Positions 25,796 to 36,197 of a stretch of DNA of 64,000 nucleotides are shown one piece after another. The stretch's first letter is position 1, and each line of letters starts with the position of its first letter. This DNA is from Gaiellasilicea sp963765705 (GTDB taxonomy: Bacteria > Actinomycetota > Thermoleophilia > Gaiellales > Gaiellaceae): positions 1-64,000 of the forward strand of contig CAVXXJ010000004.1 of NCBI GenBank assembly GCA_963765705.1, in the 5' to 3' direction. The position numbers were made by a program, and so were the translations under genes. The notes below the pieces were generated by a model. That model searched no databases. It was not told the DNA's origin and worked only from the letters and a program-made list of their open reading frames with translations.

Positions 25796-27268
25796 ATGCT
25801 CAAGCGACTGACACCGTTGCTCGTCCTCGCCGCGGCGCTCGTGCTCGCCGCGCCGGCCGCCGGCGCACCGCCGTCGGCGACGCTGAGTGGCTACGCAAAG
25901 GACACGTGGCACTCGTTCGACCTGATGCTGTACCCGAGCACCGGCCTCGTCGCCGACAACGTCTCCGCGGACGGAGTCCGCGCTCGCTACACGTCGCCGA
26001 CGAACATCGGCACCTACCTCTGGAGCACGATCGCGGCCCGCGACCTCGGAATCCTCTCGAACGCAGCCGCGGTGCAGCGGATCGGGCGAACGCTCACGAC
26101 CGTCTCGACGCTCGAGCGGCACGGGGCGAGCGGCCAGTTCTACAACTGGTACGACCCGCAAACCGGGCAGAAGCTGACCACCTGGCCCGCGGACGGCAGC
26201 ACCGTTCACCCATTTCTCTCGAGTGTCGACAACGGCTGGCTCGCGGCGGCGTTCGTGATGGTGGCGAACGCGGTGCCGGAGCACGCGGCCCAGGCGCGTG
26301 CGATCTACATGTCGATGCACTTCGGCTTCTACTACGACCCGAACGCGGGCCTGATCCGCGGCGGGGCGTGGCCGGACCAGCCCCCCGGCTGCAGCGTCTA
26401 CGACCCGGCGAAGAACGTCTACTTCACCTGTCACCACTACGGCTCGCTGAACACCGAGCCCCGGATCGCGAGCTACATCGGGATCGCCCGCGGCGAGATT
26501 CCGGCAACGCACTACTTCAAGATGTGGCGCACCTTCCCGCCGACCTGCGACTGGTCCTGGCAGGAGACGAAGCCGGAGGGCGTCACGCGCACGTACCTCG
26601 GCGTCGACGTCTTCGAGGGGCACTACACCTATGCAGGCATGAACCTCGTCCCGAGCTGGGGCGGCTCGATGTTCGAGGCGCTGATGGTGCCGCTGCTCGT
26701 CCCCGAGGAGCAGTGGGCGCCCCGGAGCTGGGGCGTCAACCATCCGCTCTACGTCGCCGCGCAGATCTACCACGGCAAGGAGGAGGCCCACTACGGCTAC
26801 TGGGGCTTCTCGCCCTCGAACAACCCGGACGGGGGCTACCGGGAATACGGCGTCGATCCGATCGGGCTCAATCCGGATGGCTACGCGTCCGACCAGGAGC
26901 GCACGCTCGTCGACTACGGCTTCGAGGGGTGTCGGGCCGGCGCGCCGCCTCCGTCACGCTACGGCCGCGGAGTCGTCACCCCGCACGCGTCCTTCCTCGC
27001 TCTCGACTTCGAACGGGGACAGGCGCTTGCGAACCTGGCGAAGCTGCGCCGCAACTTCGACGTCTACGGCGCCGGCGGCTTCTACGACGCAATCGACGTC
27101 GTCACGGGCAAGGTCTCGCGGTACTACCTCGCGCTCGACCAGGGGATGGTCATGGCCGCCATCGCGAACGAGCTGACCAGCGACCGGCTGCAGTCCTACT
27201 TCGCCCGCGAGATCGAGGCCGCGGTCCGGCCCGTGATCGGGATGGAGGAGTTCACTGCAGGCGGGTAG
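25796..27268 (+). CDS. Secreted glycoamylase-like/DUF3131 family glycoside hydrolase (GH144-like)
   Basis: 490 residues with a signal peptide (LTPLLVLAAALVLAAPAAGAPPS). The (alpha/alpha)6-barrel pattern of the glycoamylase family (PF10091; includes GH144 beta-1,2-glucanases) shows in TSPTNIGTYLWSTIAARDLG, GQFYNWYDPQTGQ, VDNGWLAAAFVMVANA, GSLNTEPRIASYIGIARG, GGSMFEALMVPLLVP, GYWGFSPSNNPDGGYREYGV and YDAIDVVTGKVSRYYLALDQGMVMAAIAN. Conserved acidic residues in NTEPR and FEAL are candidate catalytic or substrate contacts. Its place inside a sugar-importer operon suggests it makes oligosaccharides for import. Substrate by similarity only; beta-1,2-glucan is one option. Confidence 0.75.
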   Translation: MLKRLTPLLVLAAALVLAAPAAGAPPSATLSGYAKDTWHSFDLMLYPSTGLVADNVSADGVRARYTSPTNIGTYLWSTIAARDLGILSNAAAVQRIGRTLTTVSTLERHGASGQFYNWYDPQTGQKLTTWPADGSTVHPFLSSVDNGWLAAAFVMVANAVPEHAAQARAIYMSMHFGFYYDPNAGLIRGGAWPDQPPGCSVYDPAKNVYFTCHHYGSLNTEPRIASYIGIARGEIPATHYFKMWRTFPPTCDWSWQETKPEGVTRTYLGVDVFEGHYTYAGMNLVPSWGGSMFEALMVPLLVPEEQWAPRSWGVNHPLYVAAQIYHGKEEAHYGYWGFSPSNNPDGGYREYGVDPIGLNPDGYASDQERTLVDYGFEGCRAGAPPPSRYGRGVVTPHASFLALDFERGQALANLAKLRRNFDVYGAGGFYDAIDVVTGKVSRYYLALDQGMVMAAIANELTSDRLQSYFAREIEAAVRPVIGMEEFTAGG

Positions 27269-29113
27269 CGACGCCCGCGCAGACTGGGAGGCCCGGATCG
27301 GGCGGCGGCGCGGCGCGGCGGTCGACGTCGCGCTGCCGCCGCCCACCGGGCTCCGAGCCACGTCGGGTGCGGGACAGGTGACCCTTTGCTGGGAGCTCGT
27401 CGACGGGGCGATCGGCTACCTCGTCAATCGCGCGCCGACGGCGCGGGGTCCGTTCGCACCCATCGACCACGGCGGTCGCGACGTGCTCGCGGTACCCGGG
27501 CCGGTCTACTGCGACACGACCGGCGAGCGCGGCGAGCCGTGCTGGTACGCAGTTGCGTCCCTGGCGAGCACGGAAGCGGCGCCGGGAAACCTGTCCGAGC
27601 CCGTCGCAGCCTGCCCGCTCGACGAGGCGTCCGAGCCGGTCGACGTGCTCGTCCGAGCCGACCGCCCCGCCGGCCGGCTCGACCGCGTCTGGCGGATGAT
27701 CGGCTCCGAGCACCTCTCCTTCCTCCTCTCGGAGGAGAAGGTCGCGGGCCACGCGATCGGTGAGGAGCTCGCAGAGGCCTTCCGACTCGCGCGGACGGAG
27801 CTCGGCGCCGACCGGGTGCGCGCGCACTCGATCCTGCACGACGAGCTCCAGGTGTACCGCGAGGAGAGCGGCGAGCCCGTCTACGACTTCTCGGGAGTCG
27901 AGCGGGTCTACGACAGGGTCCTGGAGCTTGGACTGCGCCCGGTCGTCGAGGTCGGCTTCATGCCGCACGACCTGGCGACCGACCCGGACGCGACGATCTT
28001 CGAGTACCGCGGCATCATCTCGCCGCCCCGGGACTGGGACCGATGGGGCGAGCTCAACCGGCGCCTCGCGGCCCACCTGGTCGAGCGCTACGGCGTCGAA
28101 GAGGTCGCCCAGTGGGGATTCGAGATCTGGAACGAGGCGAATCTCGAGGTGTTCTGGACGGGGACCCAGGCCGAGTACTTCCGCCTGTACGACGTCGCTG
28201 CAAGAGCGATCAAGTCGGTCGACGAGCGGCTGCCGGTCGGTGGTCCATCGACCGCGGCCGCCGGCTGGGTCGCCGACTTCCTCGACTTCGTCGTCGCCGA
28301 GGGCTCGCCGCTCGACTTTCTCTCCACGCACACGTACGGGAACCTCCCGCTCGACGTGGGCCGCGCGCTCGACGCGCGCGGCCTCGACGGCGTCGAGGTG
28401 TGGTGGACGGAGTGGGGCACGACCCCCACGCACTTCAATCCAGTCTCCGACTCGGCCTGGGCGGCGACATTCGTGCTGCACGGGATGAAGAGCGCGCAGG
28501 GACGCGCGGACGCGCTCGCCTTCTGGGTCGTCAGCGACCACTTCGAGGAGCTCGGCCGCCCGCCCGCCCTTCTGCACGGCGGCTTCGGGCTTCTCACCGT
28601 CGGCAACCTGCGCAAGCCGCGCTGGTGGGCGCTCGCGCTCGCCGAGGCATTGAGCGAGGAGCTCGTCGAGCTCGACCTGCGGGGAGACGGCGCCGGCTCG
28701 CTCGTGGACGGCTGGGCGGCGCGGCGGGAAGACGGCATCGACCTGCTGCTCTGGAACGGCACGCTCGAGCAGACGAGAGCGGCCGGCGACGCTCTGCTCG
28801 ACCGGGAGCTCCGAATCGTCGTCAGCGGTCTCCGACCCGGCACGTACGGCGTGTCGCTCGCCCGCGTCGACGAGGAGCACTCGAACCTCGCCCGCGGGCG
28901 GCAAGGCGAGTCGGACTGGCCGACAGCGGAGGAGTGGGAGCAGCTTCGGAGCGCGGACCAGCTCGACGAACGAGAGCTCCCGCCGCTACTGGCAACAGAG
29001 GCCGGAGCCCCCGAGCTCACGCTCCGGTTGCCTATGCCCGGCATCGCGCGCTTGCGCTTTGACATGATGCCGCCGGGCCATTTGAATCAACAACTCGCAC
29101 GCGAGGAGGACTG

Positions 29114-29114
<1 letters not shown>
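27255..29114 (+). CDS. GH39-like (xylosidase family) glycoside hydrolase with N-terminal Fn3-like domain; start uncertain
   Basis: Catalytic part: RVRAHSILHDELQVYREES, FMPHDLATDP, WDRWGELNRRLAAHLVERYG, WGFEIWNEANLEVFWTGTQ (acid/base Glu) and DGVEVWWTEWGTTPTHFN (nucleophile Glu), followed by a C-terminal beta domain. These match GH39 beta-xylosidase/iduronidase-like enzymes. No signal peptide, so cytosolic. The Fn3-like segment (PPTGLRATSGAGQVTLCWE) begins upstream of the first GTG (27378), so the true start must be earlier. The frame opens after a stop at 27234, and the only candidate is CTG 27255, which has GGAGGAG just upstream inside the previous gene. It likely cleaves the imported oligosaccharide. 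Stop overlaps the ATPase start. Confidence 0.75.
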
Positions 29115-30345
<1,231 letters not shown>

Positions 30346-30349
<4 letters not shown>

Positions 30350-31668
30350 CGAAGCGACGCTTCATTCTGCTCGCGCTGCTCGTCGGCGTGCTCGCGTTCC
30401 TCGCCGCGGGTTGCGGCGGCGGCGACGACGAGGCCGGCGACGGCGGCGGTGCCACCACCGAGGAAGGCGGTGCCAGCAACGTCTCCGGCACGATCAGCGT
30501 CCTCGCCGTCTGGACCGGAGCCGAAGGTGAGGCTTTCCAGGCCGTCCTCGACGGGTTCAAGTCCGAAAACCCGGACGTGACGGTCAACTACAAGTCGGCG
30601 AAGGAGCCGGCGACGGTGCTCTCGACCGCGGTCGAGGGCGGCAACCCGCCGGACATCGCGGCGCTGCCGCAGCCGGGCTTCATGACCGACTTCGCTCAGC
30701 GCGGCGCCCTGAAGCCGATCGACTTCGCCACCGACGCGATCAAGGAGGGCTTCTCGCAGTCCTGGCTCGATCTCGGCACGGTCGACGGCGAGCTCTACGG
30801 CCTCTTCTTCAAGGGCGCCAACAAGTCGACGGTCTGGTACAACGTCGCCGCCTTCGAGGACGCGGGCGTCGAGCCTCCGGCCGACTGGGACGCGTTCATC
30901 GAGGCGGGCGACACGCTGAAGGCCTCGGGCGTCACGCCCTTCTCGATCGGCGGCGCCGACGGCTGGACGCTCACCGACCTGTTCGAGAACATCTATCTCC
31001 GCACGGCCGGCCCGGACAAGTACGACCAGCTGACGAAGCACGAGATCCCGTGGACCGACGCGTCGGTGAAGGAAGCCCTGACCGAGATGGGCAAGGTGCT
31101 CCAGAGCGACAACGTCGCGGGCGGCACCTCGAGTGCCCTCCAGACGGACTTCCCGACCTCGGTCACGCAGGTCTTCGCCGATCCTCCGAAGGCCGCCCAG
31201 GTGCTCGAGGGCGACTTCGTCGGCGGCGTGATCACCTCCGAGACGCAGGCGAAGACGCCGGACGACTTCAACGTCTTCTCCTTCCCGACGATCGGCGACT
31301 CCGGCAAGGTCGTCGTCGGCGGCGGCGACGTGATGGTCATGTTCAAGGACAACCCGGCCGCACGGGCCTTGATGCAGTTCCTGGCCACCCCGGAGGCGGC
31401 TGAGATCTGGGCCGCGAAGGGCGGGTTCTCCTCGCCGAACAAGAACGTCGACCCGGAGGTCTATCCGGACGAGCTGACGAAGCTGACGGCGACGGAGCTC
31501 GCGAACGCCGAGGTCTTCCGCTTCGACATGTCCGACCTGATGCCGGGAGCCTTCGGCAGCGACGCGCTGTTCACGCTGCTGCAGGACTTCCTGAAGGCCC
31601 CGGACGACGTGGACGGCATCACCACGAAGCTCGAGAAGGCAGCCGCGACGGCGTTCAAGTCCTCGTAG
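30346..31668 (+). CDS. Sugar ABC transporter substrate-binding lipoprotein (system 2)
   Basis: 440 residues with an overlapping ATGA start. The lipobox is FLAAGCGGG, followed by a Gly/Asp/Glu-rich linker to about residue 45. Binding-protein pattern: TISVLAVWTGAEGEAFQAVLDGFKSENPDVTVNY, STAVEGGNPPDIAALPQPGFM, GLFFKGANKSTVWYN, FEDAGVEPPADWDAFIEAGDTLKASG, GADGWTLTDLFENIYL, GGGDVMVMFKDNPAARALMQFLATPEAAEIWAAKGGFSSPNK. This is the AglE/cluster-B subfamily and differs clearly from the system-1 protein, so it probably binds another sugar. Serves the permeases at 31688 and 33031. Confidence 0.9.
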
Positions 31669-31687
31669 GAACCGAGGGGCCAGAAGC

Positions 31688-33031
31688 GTGAGCAGCACGG
31701 GCGTACAGGCGGAGTTTCCCCTCGGGGAGGCTCCGCCCGCGACGCCCGGCCCCGCCTGGCGGACCCGGCTGCTGCCGCTCAGCTTCCTCGGCCCCGCACT
31801 GCTCCTGCTCGGGGTCTGGGTCGTCTACCCGATGCTCGCCACGATGTGGCGCAGCCTCTTCTCCGATCGCGGCGACGAGTTCGTCGGGATCGACAACTAC
31901 CAGCGGATCTTCACCGACGACCGCCTGTTGACGGCGCTGAAGAACAACGCGCTGTGGGTCGCGATCGTGCCGGCTGCCGTGACCGCGGTCGGGCTGATCT
32001 TCGCGGTGCTGACCGAACGGGTCCGCTGGTCGGTCGCGTTCAAGATCGCCGTCTTCATGCCGCTCGCGGTCTCGCTGTTCGCCGTCGGCGTGATCTGGCG
32101 GATCATGTACCAGCAGGATCCTGACCGCGGCGCGCTCAACGCCGGGATCGCCGCGATCAAGGGCGAGTTCACGGCCGAGGGCGTGCTCAGCAGGGCCTCG
32201 CCGTCGACCGACGATCTCGAGGGGTCTGCCGGACAGGGCTACGTGCTCAAGCAAGCGGTGCGACCCGGCGAGGTTGCCCTGCTCGGGCTCACAGGCGTGC
32301 GCGCGCCGGAAATCCCGGAGGACGCGGTGGACGCGGTCAAGCCCGAACCGCTCCAGGGCGGGATCACGGGCGTCGTCTGGAGAGACTTCAAGCCGGGCGG
32401 CGGAACGCCGGGCGAGGTCGAGTCGGAAGAGGTCGGCCTGCCGGGCGCGACGATCGACCTTCGCGACGAGAGCGGCAAGAAGATCGACAGCGCGAAGGCC
32501 GAGCCCGACGGGACGTTCCGGTTCGAGCAGGTGCCCGCCGGCGCCTACAGTGTCGCGATCTCGAAGGCGACGTTCGCGGAGCCGTTCAGGGGCGTCAACT
32601 GGCTGGGCGACAAGCTGATCACGCCCGCGATCATGTTCGCGTTCATCTGGGTGAACGCCGGCTTCGCAATGGTGATCATCGGCGCCGGCCTGGCCTCGAT
32701 CCCGCGTGACACGCTCGAGGCCGCGCGCACCGACGGTGCCAGCGAGTGGCAGGTCTTCAAGCGGATCACGATCCCGCTGCTGGCGCCCGTGCTGACGGTC
32801 GTCTTCGTGACGCAAATCATCGGCGTGCTCAAGATCTTCGACCTCGTGCTCGCGATCGCACCTGGGTCGAGCCAGGACGACGCAGCGACGCTCGCATTCG
32901 TGATGTGGCAGCGGTCGTTCAGCGGGCAGAACCTGTTCGGGCTCGGCGCCGCGATCGCAACCTTCATCCTCCTGCTCTTCGTCCCGTTCCTGATCGTGAA
33001 CATCCGGCGCTTCCGGGCGGAGACGAGCTGA
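31688..33031 (+). CDS. Sugar ABC transporter permease with a large extracellular carboxypeptidase-regulatory-like insertion (system 2)
   Basis: 447 residues from GTG 31688, far longer than the usual about 300. Helices 1-3 occupy residues 35-60, 92-115 and 118-140. An insert of about 155 residues follows (about 145-300). Its second half, GGITGVVWRDFKPG...LPGATIDLRDESGKKIDSAKAEPDGTFRFEQVPAGAYSVAI, has the pattern of a carboxypeptidase-regulatory/prealbumin-like beta sandwich. Helices 4-6 and the EAA loop LEAARTDGASEWQVFKRITIPLLAP then complete the permease. The site between helices 3 and 4 is where E. coli MalF carries its P2 domain, which contacts the binding protein. The insert is therefore likely extracellular and may dock the lipoprotein at 30346. 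Confidence 0.88.
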   Translation: MSSTGVQAEFPLGEAPPATPGPAWRTRLLPLSFLGPALLLLGVWVVYPMLATMWRSLFSDRGDEFVGIDNYQRIFTDDRLLTALKNNALWVAIVPAAVTAVGLIFAVLTERVRWSVAFKIAVFMPLAVSLFAVGVIWRIMYQQDPDRGALNAGIAAIKGEFTAEGVLSRASPSTDDLEGSAGQGYVLKQAVRPGEVALLGLTGVRAPEIPEDAVDAVKPEPLQGGITGVVWRDFKPGGGTPGEVESEEVGLPGATIDLRDESGKKIDSAKAEPDGTFRFEQVPAGAYSVAISKATFAEPFRGVNWLGDKLITPAIMFAFIWVNAGFAMVIIGAGLASIPRDTLEAARTDGASEWQVFKRITIPLLAPVLTVVFVTQIIGVLKIFDLVLAIAPGSSQDDAATLAFVMWQRSFSGQNLFGLGAAIATFILLLFVPFLIVNIRRFRAETS

Positions 33032-33933
33032 TGACGACGGTCGACGAGGCCATCGGCACCCCGGTCGCGACTCCGGCCGATCCCGACAAGCGCGTGTCGG
33101 CCAAGATCATCCGCGCCCTGCGCAAGCTGCCGATCCACATCATTCTCGTCCTGCTCGGTGTCTTCTGGCTCGTCCCGACCGCGGGGCTCTTCGTCACCTC
33201 GCTGCTCACTCCGTCCGACCAGGCCGAAGGCGGGTGGTGGAACTTCTTCGCCAAGCCGAGCACCTGGACGTTCGAGAACTACGCCAACATGTTCGACAAC
33301 GAGGGGATCACGCACGCGCTCTGGGTCACCGCGCAGGTGACGGTCGGAGCCACCATCCTCCCCATCCTCGTCGCCTCGTTCGCCGCCTACGCGCTGGCCT
33401 GGATCGACTTCCCCGGCCGCGACTGGCTCTTCCTCACCGTCGTCGGGCTCCTGCTCGTACCGATCCAGATGGCGTTGATCCCGATCTTCCGGCTCTACAA
33501 CGACCTGAACCTCTTCGACACGGTCCCGGGCCTGATCCTCTTCCACTCGGCCTTCGCGCTGCCGCTCGGGATCTTCCTGCTCCGGAACTTCTTCGTCGGC
33601 ATACCCAAGGACCTGATGGAGGCGGCCCGGATCGACGGCGCCTCCGAGTGGCGGCTCTTCTTCAAGGTCGTGCTGCCACTCGGGATCCCCGCCATCGCTT
33701 CGCTGGCGATCTTCCAGGTGCTTTTCGTCTGGAACGACCTGCTCGTCGGCCTCGTGCTCTCGCAGTCGAACCAGCCCATCGCGCCGGCGATCGCCTCGCA
33801 GCTGCGCCAGTTCGGGTCGAACCTCGACGTGCTCGCGCCCGCCTCGTTCTTCTCGGCGATCATCCCGCTGACCGTCTTCGCGATGTTCCAGCGGTACTTC
33901 GTCCAGGGCCTGCTCGCCGGCTCCGTCAAGTAG
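33031..33933 (+). CDS. Sugar ABC transporter permease, MalG type (system 2)
   Basis: 300 residues; ATG overlaps the previous stop by one base. Helices include IHIILVLLGVFWLVPTAGLFVTSLL, LWVTAQVTVGATILPILVASFAAYALAWIDFPGRDWLF and VVGLLLVPIQMALIPIFRLY. The EAA loop is LMEAARIDGASEWRLFFKVVLPLGIPAIASLAI. A short N-terminal cytoplasmic extension (about 35 residues) precedes helix 1. Pairs with the insert-bearing permease and shares the ATPase at 29114. Confidence 0.9.
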   Translation: MTTVDEAIGTPVATPADPDKRVSAKIIRALRKLPIHIILVLLGVFWLVPTAGLFVTSLLTPSDQAEGGWWNFFAKPSTWTFENYANMFDNEGITHALWVTAQVTVGATILPILVASFAAYALAWIDFPGRDWLFLTVVGLLLVPIQMALIPIFRLYNDLNLFDTVPGLILFHSAFALPLGIFLLRNFFVGIPKDLMEAARIDGASEWRLFFKVVLPLGIPAIASLAIFQVLFVWNDLLVGLVLSQSNQPIAPAIASQLRQFGSNLDVLAPASFFSAIIPLTVFAMFQRYFVQGLLAGSVK

Positions 33934-33939
33934 CCCGGC

Positions 33940-35043
33940 GTGGCAGCGCGGGTCGCGATCGTCGGCTCGGGCTTCGGCAGCTTCGTCGCCTACGCGACCC
34001 TGCGGCACGGCGGCCTCGAGCCGGACGAGATCGCGGTCTTCGGCGACGAGTCCGACCCGGCCGGAGCCTGGCGGCCGCGCGCGGCCGCGATCCGCCAGCG
34101 GCTGATGCGCTCCGAGAGCAACGGCCACTGCTCGCCGACCTCGTTTCCCGGGCTCGCCGCGCGAGAGGCCGCCCGGACCCGCGACCTGGCGCCGGTACTC
34201 CGCAGTGTCTGCGACCGCTACCGGCCGACTGTCGCCGACTTCCTGCGGCACGTCGACGAGCTGCGCACGCGCACGCGCTGGGACGAGAGCTTCGTGCCGG
34301 CGCGGATCGACCGCATCGCCGCGACCGCCGAAGGCTTCGACGTCGACGGCCTCGGCGTCTTCCCCCACGTGCTCGTCGCGACCGGCCATCCCGGGCACGC
34401 GCTCCCGGCCGAGCTCGACGGCGACCCCCGAGTCGTCCACGCGTATGAGCCGCACGAGTACGCGTCGCGGGTCGCGATCGTCGGCGCCGGGATGGCGGCG
34501 GCGACCGAGTGGCTGAACGCGCTGGCGGCGGGCGCCGAGGTCGTGTCGGTGCGGCGGCGGGAACCGGTGCGCCGCCCGCTCAACGTCCCGCGGCCGCTGT
34601 TCACGAAGCGCGGCCTCACACCGTTCTACGCAGCCTCGCGCGAGCGGCGGGCGGAGCTGCTGCGGCAGCTCGGAGAGCCGTCGTACCCGCCCGGCCGGGG
34701 GTGGGACGCGCCACTCGAGCAGGCGCAGCGCGAGGGCCGGTTCCGTGTCGGGCATGACGTCGACGGCGCCGAGCAGGTCATCTGCGCGACCGGCTTCCGC
34801 CAGGGCTTCCGGCACGATCCGCTCCTCGCCCGACTCGTCGAGGAGCACGGCCTGGAGACGGAGGCCGTCTGGATCGTCCTCGCCGACGACTCCACCGTCC
34901 CCGGCCTCACCCGCAAGGGCCGGACTCTCGCACTCGCGGGCGCACCGGGCCAGTGGGCCTTCCCGGCCGCCGACACGCTCGTCGGCATGAAGGTCGCGGC
35001 CCGCCGCTTCCGGCGGAGAGTGGAATCGTGTCCTACACGCTGA
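33940..35043 (+). CDS. FAD/NAD(P)-binding flavoprotein, monooxygenase/FAD-NBP-like
   Basis: 367 residues from GTG 33940, 6 bp after the permease. Two Rossmann motifs: VAIVGSGFGSFVAYATL at the N terminus for FAD and VAIVGAGMAAATEWLNAL near residue 180 for NAD(P). HVLVATGHPGHALPAEL and QVICATGFRQGFRHDPLL are the ATG signatures of the disulfide-reductase/flavin-monooxygenase superfamily. PLFTKRGLTPFY lies between. No redox-active CxxxC is seen. It may oxidise or hydroxylate an unknown substrate; membership in the sugar operon is by position only. The 3' end overlaps the next gene by 16 bp. Confidence 0.7.
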   Translation: MAARVAIVGSGFGSFVAYATLRHGGLEPDEIAVFGDESDPAGAWRPRAAAIRQRLMRSESNGHCSPTSFPGLAAREAARTRDLAPVLRSVCDRYRPTVADFLRHVDELRTRTRWDESFVPARIDRIAATAEGFDVDGLGVFPHVLVATGHPGHALPAELDGDPRVVHAYEPHEYASRVAIVGAGMAAATEWLNALAAGAEVVSVRRREPVRRPLNVPRPLFTKRGLTPFYAASRERRAELLRQLGEPSYPPGRGWDAPLEQAQREGRFRVGHDVDGAEQVICATGFRQGFRHDPLLARLVEEHGLETEAVWIVLADDSTVPGLTRKGRTLALAGAPGQWAFPAADTLVGMKVAARRFRRRVESCPTR

Positions 35044-36197
35044 GAGGCCGGATCGAAACCCGGCTCGCGGCGGCGCTCGCGCCCGCCGTCGTGGCGGCGA
35101 CCCTCTGCCCGATCCTCCACGTCTGGTGGCCGCTCGAGCTGACGGGCCTGATGGTTGCGATCGGGCTCGCACTCGACACGCTCGTCTACCACCGTCTCCT
35201 CCCCTACCAGCCCGGCTGGACAGCCCTTCCGCTCGGGACCGTCGAGCTCGGCCTGACGATGCTTGCCGCGATCGAGCTCGGAGTCGGAGCGCCGCTGTGG
35301 CCCGCACTCGCGCTCTTCGCCGGTTCGTGGCTCCTCGCGCAAGTGCTCGCGCACTCGGGCCTGCCGCTGCTCCGGCTCAGCTGGCCGGAGGACGGAGGCG
35401 AGCTCGGCCCTGCCGGCACCGGCCTCCGGGCCGCAGCGCCGGTGGCGCTCCTCGGCGTGCTCGGGATCGCATGGGTGGTGGAGCCACCCACGGTCCACCT
35501 CGCCGCCGGGGTGCACGAAGGCCCGCTGGTGCTGGATCACGCGCAGACGGTCGTCGGCGAGCGCGGCACGATCGTCCGTGGCGGCATCCTGATCACGGCC
35601 GACGACGTCACCGTGCGCGACCTCACGGTCCGCGGAGGGGTGTACGGGATCGAGATCCGGGACGCCGAGAGCGTCGAGCTCGACGATCTCGTCGTCGAGG
35701 CGGCCGAGCTGGACGGCATCAACGCGCGCCAGAGTCAGGTCGAGATCCGGGACTGCACGATCCGCTCGCTCCCCGGCGCGGCGACGCAGGGGATCGACCT
35801 CTCCTTCTCCTCACGGCTCGCGCCGAGCATCGTCGACGGCTGCTCCGTCGTCGGCGGCAGCGAGGGCATCGTCTCGCACATGGCCAACGTCATGGTCCGC
35901 GACAACCACGTGACCTCGACCGAGCTGCGCGGGATCGCGGTCACGGAGATGTCGATGGGCGACGTCGAGGACAATGTCGTCGAAGACGCGCTCGGGGTCG
36001 GGATCTTCTGCGGCGACTACTCGCACTGTTCGATCGAGGACAACCGGGTCAGCGGGATGCGAGCCGACCCGTCCGGCAACCCGACCCGCGCCGGGATCGG
36101 GATCGTCGCCCACTACGGCGCCGTCGCGACGGTGGAGGGCAACACGCTCGAGCGTCCCCCGGCATCCTTCATCGGTGCCCGCATCGAGCATCCCTGA
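35028..36197 (+). CDS. Membrane-anchored right-handed parallel beta-helix protein
   Basis: 389 residues from GTG 35028. The first 150 residues hold about four membrane helices (LAPAVVAATLCPILHVWWPLELTGLMVAIGLALDTLVY, LGLTMLAAIELGVGAPLWPALALFAGSWLL, VALLGVLGIAWVV). The rest is a pectate-lyase/NosD-like beta-helix with repeating rungs such as GERGTIVRGGILITADDVTVRDLTVRGGVYGIEIRDAESVELDDLVVEAAE and NVMVRDNHVTSTELRGIAVTEMSMGDVEDNVVEDALG. A wing of this sort outside the membrane could bind or cleave polysaccharide. No signal peptide beyond the helices. The 3' end overlaps the GH15-like gene. Confidence 0.75.
   Translation: MSYTLRGRIETRLAAALAPAVVAATLCPILHVWWPLELTGLMVAIGLALDTLVYHRLLPYQPGWTALPLGTVELGLTMLAAIELGVGAPLWPALALFAGSWLLAQVLAHSGLPLLRLSWPEDGGELGPAGTGLRAAAPVALLGVLGIAWVVEPPTVHLAAGVHEGPLVLDHAQTVVGERGTIVRGGILITADDVTVRDLTVRGGVYGIEIRDAESVELDDLVVEAAELDGINARQSQVEIRDCTIRSLPGAATQGIDLSFSSRLAPSIVDGCSVVGGSEGIVSHMANVMVRDNHVTSTELRGIAVTEMSMGDVEDNVVEDALGVGIFCGDYSHCSIEDNRVSGMRADPSGNPTRAGIGIVAHYGAVATVEGNTLERPPASFIGARIEHP

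Noticed and set aside
32545..35307. 920-codon minus-strand open frame, and similar long antisense frames at 7760-9391, 13810-16221 and 40090-41976
   Set aside because: They mirror conserved plus-strand genes, have Arg/Ala/Gly/Pro-rich composition and no family motifs. Long antisense frames are expected at this G+C content.
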